DNA of 64,000 nucleotides from Syntrophotalea acetylenivorans (GTDB taxonomy: Bacteria > Desulfobacterota > Desulfuromonadia > Desulfuromonadales > Syntrophotaleaceae), in NCBI RefSeq assembly GCF_001887775.1, contig NZ_CP015519.1, forward strand, positions 1,860,001 through 1,924,000. Direction: 5' to 3'. This document shows, piece by piece, positions 25,252 through 37,569 of the stretch (within the stretch, counting starts at the first letter, position 1; every line of letters begins with the position of its first letter). The position numbers and the translations under genes are program-made. The notes beneath the pieces are model-generated. The model made no database searches. It was not told where the DNA came from and saw only the letters and a program-made list of their open reading frames with translations.

Positions 25252-25356
25252 GCCCTATCTCCTATATAGTTTCGATACCAAAGGATTTTATAGCATCAAC
25301 CTTCTAATCTAGCAAGGACTTTCCAACCGGCGGCCAGCGACCCTCCCACATGAAAA

Positions 25357-25384
25357 GCCCCCGGCGGAATATTCCGCCGGGGGC
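25357..25384. terminator. Perfect 28-bp palindrome after nifJ
   Basis: GCCCCCGGCGGAAT and its exact complement form a hairpin downstream of nifJ. In leftward RNA it is followed by a short TTTT. It should end nifJ transcription before mglB. Confidence 0.8.
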
Positions 25385-25409
25385 CCTTATCTTACCGATT
25401 CAACTAATG

Positions 25410-28994
<3,585 letters not shown>

Positions 28995-29060
28995 TTGTAC
29001 CTCCTAAATTTGCTTGTATTTAGAGACTGCTTATAAAATACCGTTTAAAAGTTTTGATCC

Positions 29061-29085
29061 GTTCCTTCATTGAAAACAAAGGAAC
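29061..29085 (-). terminator. Weak hairpin between recR and nifJ
   Basis: A 7-bp stem GTTCCTT/AAGGAAC encloses 11 bases, downstream of recR and upstream of nifJ. The following leftward RNA is only moderately U-rich, so it may be a weak terminator or part of the nifJ leader. Confidence 0.35.
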
Positions 29086-29130
29086 CTGGCACTCAGATAC
29101 CGAAACGGTAAATGATCACCACCCATCCCC

Positions 29131-29736
29131 TCAAATGGACTGGCGACCTTCCACTGCTCGATTAACTGTTGCCTCATCGACATATTCCAGATCGCTCCCC
29201 AAAGGTATGCCGTGAGCCAGTCGGCTCACGTTAATACCAAGGGGACGGATCAGGCCGGCCAAGTAATGCGCCGTTGCCTCGCCTTCAACGCTGAAGTTGG
29301 TTGCCAGCAATACTTCCCGGACTGAACCATCAGCAAGGCGAGTCATAAGTTCAGCAATTTTGAGCTGCTCGGGACCGATCCCGTCAAGAGGCGATAAAGC
29401 CCCATGCAGCACATGGTAATGACCGCGAAAAGAGCGGCTACGCTCAACAGCGATAAGATCTTGAGGATCTTGCACTACGCAGAGCAATGTTTCATCCCGG
29501 GCAGGGTCCGTGCAAACGGGGCAGGGATCCTCCTCGGTGTAATGGAAACAGATTGAACAAAAACGGGTCCGCGCCTTCATCTCCCGAATCGCTTCAGCCA
29601 AAGCTTCAGCCTCCGCATCCGGTTGCCGCAATACGAAAAGGGCCAATCGAGTCGCCGTTTTTTTTCCAACCCCCGGAAACTTGGCCAGTTCGGCAACCAG
29701 GCGATTAAACGAAGGGTTGATTTTCCAATCTATCAT
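29131..29736 (-). CDS. recR: Recombination mediator RecR
   Basis: The 201-residue protein has the RecR layout: helix-hairpin-helix (LAKFPGVGKKTATRLALF), the C4 zinc finger (CSICFHYTEEDPCPVC), and a Toprim domain (LLCVVQDPQDLIAVERS to VLLATNFSVEGEATAHYLA). It acts with RecO (gene at 55120) and RecF to load RecA on gapped DNA. It sits at the end of the dnaX-ybaB-recR cluster, a gene order conserved in many bacteria. Confidence 0.96.
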   Translation of the reverse strand: MIDWKINPSFNRLVAELAKFPGVGKKTATRLALFVLRQPDAEAEALAEAIREMKARTRFCSICFHYTEEDPCPVCTDPARDETLLCVVQDPQDLIAVERSRSFRGHYHVLHGALSPLDGIGPEQLKIAELMTRLADGSVREVLLATNFSVEGEATAHYLAGLIRPLGINVSRLAHGIPLGSDLEYVDEATVNRAVEGRQSI

Positions 29737-29936
29737 AACTTTTTAGCCCGTTTCAAGATTTTTCAAATAACGTTCTATTATATTTTTTGGATAAAAAAAT
29801 TTTCTTAACAGCGCCCCCACTCTGCGCTCGCAGGGACAAGGAGCTCAACCTCGATTACAAACCGGGTGAACCAGCGCCCAAGCAGCTAAAGCCCCTCAAA
29901 CACCGGTCCGCACACCCCGGCAACAGCTATCATCAA

Positions 29937-30251
29937 TCACATAAGACCGGGAATATTCATACCGCCGGTAATCTTGGACATCTCTTCCTGAGCCATGGCC
30001 TGACTCTTTTTGATTGCCTCGTTAACAGCGGCCAGCACCAGATCCTGGAGCATTTCGACATCTTCCGGATCGACCACGCTCGGCTCAACCTTGAGATTCA
30101 CCAACTGCTGAGCGCCGTTGACCGTGGCTGTCACCATACCGCCACCCGCCGAAGCCTCTACCTCACGGGACTGCAGCTCTTCCTGCATACGGGCCATCTT
30201 CTGCTGCATCTGCTGGGCCTGCTTCATGATATTTCCAAGACCTTTGGCCAT
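29937..30251 (-). CDS. ybaB: YbaB/EbfC nucleoid-associated protein
   Basis: This small protein (104 residues from the preferred start) begins MAKGLGNIMKQAQQMQQKMA and has the YbaB fold signature VEASAGGGMVTATVNGAQQL. YbaB dimers bind DNA. An in-frame ATG three codons earlier (30260) lies right against AGGAGG, so ATG 30251, eight bases from that site, is the likelier start. Between dnaX and recR, as usual. The 200 bp between this gene and recR hold nothing I recognise. Confidence 0.93.
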   Translation of the reverse strand: MAKGLGNIMKQAQQMQQKMARMQEELQSREVEASAGGGMVTATVNGAQQLVNLKVEPSVVDPEDVEMLQDLVLAAVNEAIKKSQAMAQEEMSKITGGMNIPGLM

Positions 30252-30316
30252 TGTATTCATCCTCCTCGTTACGTTTTACTCAAAACCCTGCGAACCGTCC
30301 CTGGCTACAGAAAAGG

Positions 30317-32047
30317 TTACTCCTGCGGGTTCTCCTTGTCTATCGGCTTAATCTCTATAATTTCTCCACCCAGAATTTCCTGAGCCGCCTGAACGACCGG
30401 ATGATCCCGAGCCTCTTTCTCCAACTTCTCTCTACGACCCGTTTCCTGCGAACGTCGCTCTTCCGCCAGCGAAGGAGGAACTCGGCCGCCATGACCGTCG
30501 TCTACCGCCACAATACGAACATTCAGAGACTGCTGAAAAAAACCTTCAGCCAGCTTCTGAAAGACCGTCGCTGTTTCGCTATCTTTCATCTGTTCCAGAT
30601 GAAAAGAACCCGATACAAAGCCAACTTCCAGATCAGGAAGAGCAAAACACACAGGCCGCCCATGCTCCAGAATACTGCCGATGCGCGGCCGCTGTTTGCG
30701 AATATGCGCTACCAGCTCCGGCCAACCGCCCTGAGCCGCAGCGGAGGACGCTCGCGGCGGCCCGCTCACTGCAGCCGGCTCGACTGCCGTGGGCTCAGCC
30801 ACAGGCATGACCTTGGCCGGCGGCAGCTCTTCCCCATGAAACGACTGCGGGCTCGCTGCGGACGCCGGGACAGCGACCGGGGCGACAACGGGACCATTAC
30901 CGGCCAGCCGCCGCTCCAGATCTTCAACCTTACGCAACAAGGCACCGATATCCTTGCCCGGCGGCAGATGGGTCAGTCGCACCAAAGTCATTTCAAGGGC
31001 CAAACGCGGAAAGGTGGAGCCAGCCAGCTCAGCCTCGGTCTTGACCAACAGAGTCAGAACCCTCTGCAGATCTTCAACAGACCCCTGATCGGCCAATTGC
31101 TGCAATTGAGCCAGCTCATCAACCGTGGTATCCAGCAAATCTCCCGGCTCTTCTACGACCTTGATCAGAACAAGCGCCCGAAAACACTCGACCAACTCCT
31201 GACAGAACTGGCGAAATGAATGGCCCAGATCATCAACCCGGCGCACGCTGTCAAGCACCCGACGGCTATCGTGTTCAACGACTCCCTCCACCGTATCGAG
31301 CAGCAACCGGCGATCGACCATGCCCAGCAGGCCCTGAATCTCTTCGTCAGCTACCTGGTTGCCGCAAAAGGCAAGAACCTGATCGAGGGTCGACAGCGAA
31401 TCACGCATACTGCCCTCACCCCGCCGGGCAACCAGCGCCAAAGAACGGTCAGAAATCTCGATTTTTTCAGAGTCTGCAATTTCCCGCAATCGAGTCGTCA
31501 CTGCCGGCAATGAAATCTTGCGAAAGTCGAAACGCTGACAACGGGACAAAATAGTAATGGGGATTTTATGCGGCTCGGTAGTGGCAAAAATGAACTTGGC
31601 GTGATCCGGCGGCTCTTCCAGAGTCTTCAACAGAGCGTTGAAGGCGTTGATGGAAAGCATATGCACTTCATCGATAATGAAAAGCTTAAAGCGGGAATGA
31701 GCAGGCAGATAACGGATATTTTCCCGTAACTCTCGGATATCATCCACACCGGTATTCGAGGCGCCGTCGATTTCGAAAACGTCCTGACCCTGGCCTGCGG
31801 TGATCTCCACACAAGAGGGGCACTTCTGGCAGGGTTGCGGCGAGAGGCCTTGTTCACAGTTGAGCGCCTTGGCAAAAATCCTTGCCGCCGAAGTTTTACC
31901 GACACCACGCGCACCGGTGAACAGAAAGGCGTGATGAACACGCCCGGAATTGATCGCATTGACGAGAGTCCGGCTGACATGCTCCTGACCAACCAGATCC
32001 TCAAAACTCTGGGGCCGGTACTTTCGAGCCAGAACCAGATAAGACAT
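30317..32047 (-). CDS. dnaX: DNA polymerase III subunits gamma/tau
   Basis: The 576-residue protein starts MSYLVLARKYRPQSFEDLVG, the conserved DnaX beginning. Walker A GARGVGKT is at about 45-52, the zinc module cysteines (C64, C73, C76, C79) follow, then IIDEVHML and the sensor-1 region FIFATTEPHKIPITILSRCQ. Domain III and a tau-type C-terminal extension complete it. It is the clamp-loader subunit that ties helicase and polymerases together. I use the ATG at 32047 rather than an upstream in-frame site because of the family start. I do not see a clear programmed frameshift site at the usual gamma position. Confidence 0.95.
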   Translation of the reverse strand: MSYLVLARKYRPQSFEDLVGQEHVSRTLVNAINSGRVHHAFLFTGARGVGKTSAARIFAKALNCEQGLSPQPCQKCPSCVEITAGQGQDVFEIDGASNTGVDDIRELRENIRYLPAHSRFKLFIIDEVHMLSINAFNALLKTLEEPPDHAKFIFATTEPHKIPITILSRCQRFDFRKISLPAVTTRLREIADSEKIEISDRSLALVARRGEGSMRDSLSTLDQVLAFCGNQVADEEIQGLLGMVDRRLLLDTVEGVVEHDSRRVLDSVRRVDDLGHSFRQFCQELVECFRALVLIKVVEEPGDLLDTTVDELAQLQQLADQGSVEDLQRVLTLLVKTEAELAGSTFPRLALEMTLVRLTHLPPGKDIGALLRKVEDLERRLAGNGPVVAPVAVPASAASPQSFHGEELPPAKVMPVAEPTAVEPAAVSGPPRASSAAAQGGWPELVAHIRKQRPRIGSILEHGRPVCFALPDLEVGFVSGSFHLEQMKDSETATVFQKLAEGFFQQSLNVRIVAVDDGHGGRVPPSLAEERRSQETGRREKLEKEARDHPVVQAAQEILGGEIIEIKPIDKENPQE

Positions 32048-32096
32048 TGGGCTCAAAGACCTCCACATCCGAGGGATTTAGCAGCTACAAAAAAGA

Positions 32097-32226
32097 TTGC
32101 CGATACAAGTGACAGCCAGGCACCCCCGCGGCACACGGCTGAGGCCGTTACCGCTGCTCCCTCCCGGGCCTGACGGAGTTTACGGCCGTCCGTTGCGCGG
32201 GACCCGGCTGTCACTTCTATCGGCAA
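32097..32226 (-). ncRNA. ffs: Signal recognition particle RNA (4.5S type)
   Basis: In leftward orientation the ends pair (GCCGATAGAAGTGACAGCC with its near-complement at the other end). The tip carries GTCAGGCCCGGGAGGGAGCA, the conserved Ffh-binding asymmetric loop and tetraloop region. The length of about 126 bases is between E. coli 4.5S and larger forms. A T6 run follows the 3' end on the leftward strand, as for an intrinsic terminator. The location just upstream of dnaX is common. Confidence 0.93.
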
Positions 32227-32249
32227 TGGCCAGCGGCCCTTGACTTATA

Positions 32250-32392
32250 AAACTGGCGGAGAGGGAGGGATTCTCCCACTCTGTCGCCGACTTCACGTCG
32301 GCTCCGGCGTAGGCTCCCCTGCACTCGCTGACGCGGGCATCCCTGCCCGCTCTTCTGACATTAGGTCAGCGCTCGTTCCGCTTCGAATCCCT
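32250..32392 (-). repeat. tRNA-Ser tail repeat: structured element with a second copy of the tRNA 3' end
   Basis: A 24-bp exact copy of the tRNA-Ser 3' end plus flank (32413-32436) recurs at 32250-32273, 163 bp downstream on the leftward strand. Within the unit, AGGGATTC (RNA orientation, from 32392) pairs with GAATCCCT inside the copied tRNA tail (ending 32266), closing a multibranch structure. Inside are hairpins at 32286-32302 (GCCGAC/GTCGGC), 32333-32350 (GCGGGCA/TGCCCGC) and 32355-32369 (CTGAC/GTCAG). A competing stem CGCTGAC/GTCAGCG (32326-32332 with 32365-32371) can enclose the middle hairpin. The only similar layout I know is the tandem tail repeats of the E. coli tyrT operon. No coding potential. 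Confidence 0.75.
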
Positions 32393-32416
32393 TAAGGACC
32401 CGTTGTTGTTTTAAAC

Positions 32417-32504
<88 letters not shown>

Positions 32505-32618
32505 GCAGGTTGGGCAGAATACAACAAAGGTTTATTGCTGTAAAGCATTTTTGACAGCTTTTTTTAGCCGCGGACAAACTTCGGCATTACAGCCGTAAAA
32601 GGACTTTAAAAACACGAT

Positions 32619-34465
32619 TCAACAGGCTCCCGAAACAATACTCGGCAGAAAGACCCTAAACGTTGTCCCGGCGCCAACCTGACTTTCAACCGACATAAAG
32701 CCTCCGGTTTGCGCAACAATGCCGTAGGCCGTTGCCAACCCCAGACCGGTACCCTTGCCCTTTTGCTTGGTGGTAAAGAAAGGCTCGAAAATATGCGGCA
32801 GCACGTCCTCCGTGATCCCCTGACCTTCGTCGACCAACTCCAGCACCACATACTGACCCGGCTTTGCATCGAGAAATGCCTGAGCTTGCGCGCCATCGAG
32901 AAGCAGGTTAGCCGTAGAAATAGTCAACTGCCCCCCCGCCGGCATGGCGTCCCGGGCGTTAACTACCAGATTCAGAATCACCTGTTCCAACCGACCCGCA
33001 TCCGCCATAATCGGGGCAATGGCCGATCCGGGCGAAACAATCAGTTCAATCTCGGCACCGAGTAATTGCTGCAACATGTCCTTAAGGCTGGCAACAAGCG
33101 CATTAACATCCAGCTCGACAGGTTGCAGCCGCTGCCGCCGACTGAGAGCCAACAGCTGATCGGTCAATGCGGCGGCTCGCTCACCCGCCAGATTGATCTG
33201 CTCGGCGCAACGGACCTGTTGCGGGTCGACCAGCATGCCCTTCAAGGCATCGCTATAACCGATAATGGCTGTCAAAAAGTTATTAAAATCGTGTGCAAGA
33301 CCGGCGGCAAGCCGCCCCACAGCTTCCATTTTCTGGGAATGAAGCAACTGATCCGCCAAACCCCGTCGTTCCGTATCGTCAAGGAGGTAGCCGCGGACCT
33401 CGATCAGTTCACCCCGGTCATCGAAAATACCCACGGCATTCAGTATCAGATGCAACACTCGTCCATCCGGCGCTTGAGCCTCCAAAGCAACACGGTCTAT
33501 CTTGCGTTCCTGCCGCAATCGCTCCAACAAGAACTCTCGCCCCCCGGGATCGGTGTGGATATTCCGCATATCCAGACCCAAGGCCTCTTCGACCGAGCCG
33601 AAGCCGAATATCCGGGCAAAGGACGGATTACAGGCCAACAACCGACCATCGACCCTTGCAATAAAATCACCGGTCAGATCGTCTTCGAAAAACTGTCGAT
33701 AGCGCTCCTCGCTCTCTTGCAGGCGGGCCATAGCCTCCTTGCGCTCAGTTATATCAAGGATGGCCCCGACCAACCCTCCCAGGCTTCCGTCAGGCTGATT
33801 GAAGGTCGCCTTATGAAATATCACCTCTTTAATGTCGCCATCGGTGAGTTCTAAGGTACTTTCGTAACACTGAACCCCCCCTGACGGAACAGTTCCTGGT
33901 CTTTTGCATAATATATGTCGGCCATTTCTTTCGGTGCCAGGTCGTATACCGACTTGCCGACTATCTCCTCCCTGGTACAACCGAGATATTGCTCAAATGT
34001 TTTATTACATCCCAAATATCGGCCGGCAGCATCTTTCGAAAACATGGGAACCGGGATGACATCTGCAAGTGTTTTTAAATAGGTATACTGCTGAGATAAA
34101 CGCATCTGCATCTTCTTGCGCTCGGCAATATTGCAGATCTGCTCCGCCACCAGAAACACTTCGCCCCGCCGGTCGAAAATGGGGAAACAGCGAACCTCGA
34201 CATGACCGATACGGGGGTTGAATTTTTCCCGCACCAGGGTCTTTCCACTTCGAAAAACCTCCAATACATGACAATCATTACAGGGCCGACCCTGATCAGG
34301 ATAAAACAGGTTGTAGCAGTGCGCCCCCAAGCGCCGAAGGTGCTCCGGCACATACTCATAACCACCGCGCCAATTGCACATTTCAATTCGTAGATCCCGA
34401 TTGATCACGGCAAGAAAATCCGGAATCTGCTCAAAAATCTTTGTCAACAACGAGGCGTTCTTCAT
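32619..34465 (-). pseudogene. Multi-PAS sensor histidine kinase with a one-base frameshift
   Basis: Two frames make one kinase of about 615 residues. The upstream frame (from ATG 34465, MKNASLLTKIFEQIPDFLAV, with AGGAG before it) holds a first PAS domain and the start of a second, ending YYAKDQELFRQGG. The other frame continues VQCYESTLELTDGD, the rest of that PAS and its PAC segment (ILDITERKEA), a third PAS (about 250-375), a HisKA domain with phospho-acceptor GLAHDFNNFLTAI, and a complete HATPase (NLVVNARDAMP, DEGQGI, FEPFFTTK, GTGLGL). The break is at seven C (33875-33881); eight or five would restore the frame. No membrane segment is visible, so it is cytoplasmic. No response regulator lies next to it. 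Confidence 0.85.
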
Positions 34466-34659
34466 CACAATCTCCTGCCAGAACTCCGAAGGGCAGACAA
34501 GCCCCCCATACACACAAACAGGCTAGCAGTATTTATCAAAACAATCGCTTACTAGTAATAACCGACCCACCCATCCAAAGCAACAGAATGCTTGGAACCC
34601 ATCCACTCTCAAACAAGCAACCTCTTTTGCGCTTGTAAAATTAAATGCAAAGAAACTAA

Positions 34660-34698
34660 TTGACACAAAGTACCATCTGGAATATATTCCCACACATG
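34660..34698 (+). promoter_or_regulatory. Promoter and palindrome for the Fur/PerR-like gene (leaderless transcript predicted)
   Basis: TTGACA (34660-34665), a 17-base spacer and TATATT (34683-34688) form a near-consensus promoter. The perfect palindrome GGAATATATTCC (34679-34690) overlaps the -10 and could be the repressor's own operator. The expected transcription start, about 34695, falls directly on the ATG at 34696, leaving no leader or ribosome-binding site. Confidence 0.6.
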
Positions 34699-35163
34699 GC
34701 CGAAAACAATCCAAGCATCAATAACGAAAAAGTTCAGCAGATGGAGGCTATCTGCCGTGACCGGGGACTCAGCCTGACCCACCAGCGGCGGGCACTGCTC
34801 CATGCACTGAGTCAACGCACAGATCACCCTACGGCTGACCAGCTCTTTGATGATCTCAAAGAAAATATTCATGGATTGTCTAGAACGACAATCTATCGAA
34901 TCCTGGAAACCTTTGTCCGGGTCGGCCTGGTGGTCAAGATAAGCAGCCCGCAAGCCAAAGCACGCTTCGACGCCGACACCAGTCGCCACCACCATGTAAG
35001 CTGCGTTCAGTGTGGTGCAGTGGCCGACTTGCCCGTTTCTGGTTTCAATCTGCCGAGTTTCCCTGAAAACCACCCTTCGGGTTTTCGGCTTTACGATTAC
35101 TCCATCACTTTTAGCGGACTTTGTCCCCGCTGCCAACACAGCAGCAAACAATCATCCCAATAA
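34696..35163 (+). CDS. Fur-family repressor, PerR-like
   Basis: The 155-residue protein has the Fur winged helix (LTHQRRALLHALSQRTDHPT and GLSRTTIYRILETFVRVGLV) and a C-terminal metal domain with a histidine-rich DTSRHHHVSCVQC and SGLCPRCQ, giving the two CxxC structural zinc motifs of PerR/Fur. PerR-type members sense peroxide through metal-catalysed oxidation. The genes that follow, rubrerythrin, rubredoxin and flavodiiron protein, are typical PerR targets in anaerobes, so PerR is more likely than Fur or Zur. The upstream frame extends to TTG 34660, which is the -35 box, so ATG 34696 is the start. Confidence 0.88.
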   Translation: MAENNPSINNEKVQQMEAICRDRGLSLTHQRRALLHALSQRTDHPTADQLFDDLKENIHGLSRTTIYRILETFVRVGLVVKISSPQAKARFDADTSRHHHVSCVQCGAVADLPVSGFNLPSFPENHPSGFRLYDYSITFSGLCPRCQHSSKQSSQ

Positions 35164-35260
35164 GTCAACATCGACACAGCCGATTTTTACAGGTGGGCAG
35201 ACTTTATTGCCCGAATGAACTTGTTTGACCAACCATCCATTCAACTTAGGAGGAACGACC

Positions 35261-35800
35261 ATGGCAGAATTAAAAGGGAGCAAAACCGAGCAGAATCTTT
35301 TGGAAGCCTTTGCCGGCGAATCTCAGGCACGCAACAAGTACACCTACTTCGCGGCTGTCGCCAAAAAAGAAGGTTATCAGCAGATCGCCGCCCTGTTCGA
35401 AGAAACAGCCAACCAGGAAAAAGCCCATGCCAAGCTGCACCTGAAAGCCCTGGAAGGCATCGGCGACACCATTGCAAATCTTAAAGAAGCGGCTGCCGGC
35501 GAACACGAGGAATGGACCGAAATGTACCCTCGCATGGCCAAAGAAGCCCGCGAAGAAGGCTTTGTTCAGTTGGCCATCATGTTCGAGGGCATTGGCGCCA
35601 TTGAGAAAGCCCACCAGGAACGCTACCAGAAACTGCTCGAAGCCGTCGAGGCCGGCACCGTATTCGCCAAACCGGAACCGACTTCCTGGGAATGCCGCAA
35701 CTGTGGTCACCACCTGATCGACACGGGCAAGGCAGCTGAGCTTTGCGCAGTGTGCAAACATCCCCAGGCCTTCTTTGAGATCACCAAAACTAATTTCTAA
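35261..35800 (+). CDS. rbr: Rubrerythrin
   Basis: The 179-residue protein has a ferritin-like diiron domain (LLEAFAGESQARNKYTYFA, EETANQEKAHAKLH, with the second set of glutamates near FEGIGAIEKAHQERY) and a C-terminal rubredoxin-like Fe(SCys)4 domain (ECRNCGHHLIDTGKAAELCAVCKHP). It reduces hydrogen peroxide in anaerobes using electrons from rubredoxin. The start at ATG 35261 follows AGGAGG; the frame upstream is open but lacks family sequence. It lies 97 bp downstream of the PerR-like gene. Confidence 0.96.
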   Translation: MAELKGSKTEQNLLEAFAGESQARNKYTYFAAVAKKEGYQQIAALFEETANQEKAHAKLHLKALEGIGDTIANLKEAAAGEHEEWTEMYPRMAKEAREEGFVQLAIMFEGIGAIEKAHQERYQKLLEAVEAGTVFAKPEPTSWECRNCGHHLIDTGKAAELCAVCKHPQAFFEITKTNF

Positions 35801-35824
35801 TCGCTGTTTTATGCGATCAACTCC

Positions 35825-35859
35825 AGCAGGGCGGACCGACGCAGTCGGCTCGCCCTGCT
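35825..35859 (+). terminator. Hairpin after rubrerythrin
   Basis: AGCAGGGCG and CGCCCTGCT form the outer 9-bp stem, with an inner stem around CCGAC/GTCGG. No strong T run follows, so read-through into the rubredoxin gene is possible. Confidence 0.55.
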
Positions 35860-35871
35860 GCAAAACAAGCG

Positions 35872-35900
35872 TTGGAAAACATTGAATAATCGTTTATGAT
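35872..35900 (+). promoter_or_regulatory. Promoter for the rubredoxin gene
   Basis: TTGGAA (35872-35877), a 17-base spacer and TATGAT (35895-35900) resemble a sigma-70 promoter, with an expected start near 35907 and a leader of about 42 bases that includes AGGAGA before the ATG. Confidence 0.55.
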
Positions 35901-35948
35901 AGCAACGGTTAACGAAGATCGAATCTCACCATTAAAAAGGAGAACCCC

Positions 35949-36107
35949 ATGGACAAGTATGTTTGCCTAGTTTGTGGCTATGTTTACGATCCTGAAGTAG
36001 GTGACCCCGACAACGACATTGCGCCCGGGACCGCCTTCGCCGACATCCCCGAGGACTGGGTTTGTCCCATTTGCAGCGCCCCCAAAGACCAATTCGATAA
36101 AGAATAA
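35949..36107 (+). CDS. Rubredoxin
   Basis: This 52-residue protein reads [19 protein letters not shown] and then [16 protein letters not shown], the paired CxxCG and CPxC sites of a one-iron rubredoxin. It shuttles single electrons to rubrerythrin and to the flavodiiron protein encoded at 36345. AAGGAGA precedes the ATG. It has its own promoter and terminator. It is short but unmistakable. Confidence 0.96.
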   Translation: MDKYVCLVCGYVYDPEVGDPDNDIAPGTAFADIPEDWVCPICSAPKDQFDKE

Positions 36108-36118
36108 CTCAGATTCAG

Positions 36119-36166
36119 TTCGGCCCCTGCGGATCCTTAACGGAACGCAGGGGCCGAATCCGTTTT
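36119..36166 (+). terminator. Intrinsic terminator after rubredoxin
   Basis: A 13-bp stem (TTCGGCCCCTGCG with its exact complement at 36146-36158) around a 14-base loop is followed within a few bases by TTTT. Confidence 0.85.
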
Positions 36167-36180
36167 GATACATTCGTAAA

Positions 36181-36316
36181 AACTCGCAGGCTGGCTAAGC
36201 AAAAATTTCGTCCTACAAGGCTTGGTATTTTTTCAGGGGTGAAGGCATACATCTAGTATGTCGAGGTCCTGAAAAAATGCCGCATCGCAGTAGGGCGGAC
36301 TTTTTGCGACGCCATC
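36181..36316. repeat. Nested palindromic intergenic element
   Basis: Three levels of pairing share one centre near 36253: CATAC/GTATG (36246-36250 with 36256-36260), ATTTTTTCAGG with its exact complement (36227-36237 with 36268-36278), and an outer imperfect pair GCAAAAATTTCGTCCTAC with GTAGGGCGGACTTTTTGC (36199-36216 with 36290-36307). The whole gap between rubredoxin and the flavodiiron gene therefore folds into a single long hairpin. No coding frame fits. This looks like a dispersed non-autonomous repeat, but only one copy is in the window. Confidence 0.7.
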
Positions 36317-36344
36317 CGTTTCGCGGCTCTGGAAAGGACTCGCA

Positions 36345-37529
36345 ATGAAAGCGCTACAAATCGCCGAAGGCATTTATGACGTCGGTGCCACCGATTGGAA
36401 TGTCCGTGATTTTCATGGTTACTCTACGGACAAGGGCTCTACCTACAATGCCTTTTTGATTATCGACGAAAAAATTACCCTGATCGACACGGTGAAAGAA
36501 GAATTCACCGAGCAGATGATGGAGAAAATCGCTTCGGTGATCGATCCGAAAAAGATTGACTATATCATCAGCAACCACACCGAAATGGACCACTCCGGGG
36601 CCCTGCCCCGCGTCGTACATAGAATCGGCAAAGACACACCGGTTTACTGCTCGAAGATGGGCCTGAAAAACCTCTCCGCCCATTTCGGAAACAAGATCAA
36701 CTTTCGCGCGGTTGCCGACGGTGAAGAGTTGTCTCTTGGCAAACGCACCCTGCAGTTTTTCGAAACCCGCATGATTCATTGGCCGGACAGCATGTTCAGC
36801 TATCTCAAAGAGGACAAGATCCTCTTTTCCAGCGACGCATTCGGCCAGCACTATGCTGGCCCAGAGCACTTCGATGACCAGATCGGCGAGGCGATCATGC
36901 CCCACGCCAAGAAATATTTCGCCAACATCCTTTGGCTTTTTGCGCCGATGATCAAAGGATTACTGACCAAGTTGAACGGGCTCAACCTGCCCATCGAAAT
37001 GATCTGCCCCGACCACGGTATTCTCTGGCGCGACAATCCGGCGAAAATCGTAGAAACCTATGCCGAATGGTGCGAACTGCAACCGCAACAGAACAAAGCC
37101 CTGGTGATCTACGACAGCATGTGGCACAGCACCGAGGCAATGGCCGATGAAATTGTTGCCGGACTGACCGCCGAAGGCATGGTGGCGAAACCGATGAATC
37201 TGCGCCATTGTCATCGCAGCGATGTGGTCACCGAAGCCTTCGATGCCAAAGCTATCGTGGTCGGCTCTCCGACACTTAACAACGGGCTATTTCCGACCGT
37301 GGCCGACTTTTTAACCTACCTCAAGGGGCTCAAGCCCAAGAACAAGCAGGCAGCCGCCTTTGGCTCCTACGGCTGGAGCGGCGAAGCCCCCAAGCTGGTG
37401 GCCGAACAATTGGCCGGCATGGACCTGGAAATGGTTGAAGACCCGCTGCGAGTACAATACGTTCCAGACCAGGAAGGATGCGAGAGCTGCTATGAATTCG
37501 GCCGCCGCATCGCCCAGGCAATGAAGTAA
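36345..37529 (+). CDS. roo: Flavodiiron protein (rubredoxin:oxygen oxidoreductase)
   Basis: The 394-residue protein has the metallo-beta-lactamase-like diiron domain (NHTEMDHSGALP giving HxExDH, further ligands at MIHWPDSMFSYL and SSDAFGQHYA) and a C-terminal flavodoxin domain (VIYDSMWHSTEAMADEI and GSYGWSGEAPK). Such proteins reduce oxygen to water or NO to nitrous oxide with electrons from rubredoxin. It is the two-domain class A form. The rubredoxin gene upstream supplies its donor. The palindromic element sits immediately before it; the ATG follows GGAAAGGA. Confidence 0.95.
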   Translation: MKALQIAEGIYDVGATDWNVRDFHGYSTDKGSTYNAFLIIDEKITLIDTVKEEFTEQMMEKIASVIDPKKIDYIISNHTEMDHSGALPRVVHRIGKDTPVYCSKMGLKNLSAHFGNKINFRAVADGEELSLGKRTLQFFETRMIHWPDSMFSYLKEDKILFSSDAFGQHYAGPEHFDDQIGEAIMPHAKKYFANILWLFAPMIKGLLTKLNGLNLPIEMICPDHGILWRDNPAKIVETYAEWCELQPQQNKALVIYDSMWHSTEAMADEIVAGLTAEGMVAKPMNLRHCHRSDVVTEAFDAKAIVVGSPTLNNGLFPTVADFLTYLKGLKPKNKQAAAFGSYGWSGEAPKLVAEQLAGMDLEMVEDPLRVQYVPDQEGCESCYEFGRRIAQAMK

Positions 37530-37569
37530 ATACTTGTCTCGGAGGCTGTCGGGTTTTCCATGTAACGAC

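Noticed and set aside
30536-30542. T7 run (coding strand) in dnaX as a programmed frameshift site
   Set aside because: It lies near codon 500, far downstream of where a gamma-form truncation would be made, and no stimulating hairpin or upstream ribosome-like site is evident.
34240-34300. CXXCH (CNDCH) haem c motif in the first PAS domain of the sensor kinase
   Set aside because: The protein has no export signal, and CxxC pairs at this place are frequent in cytoplasmic PAS domains of this type. Haem c attachment needs a periplasmic location.
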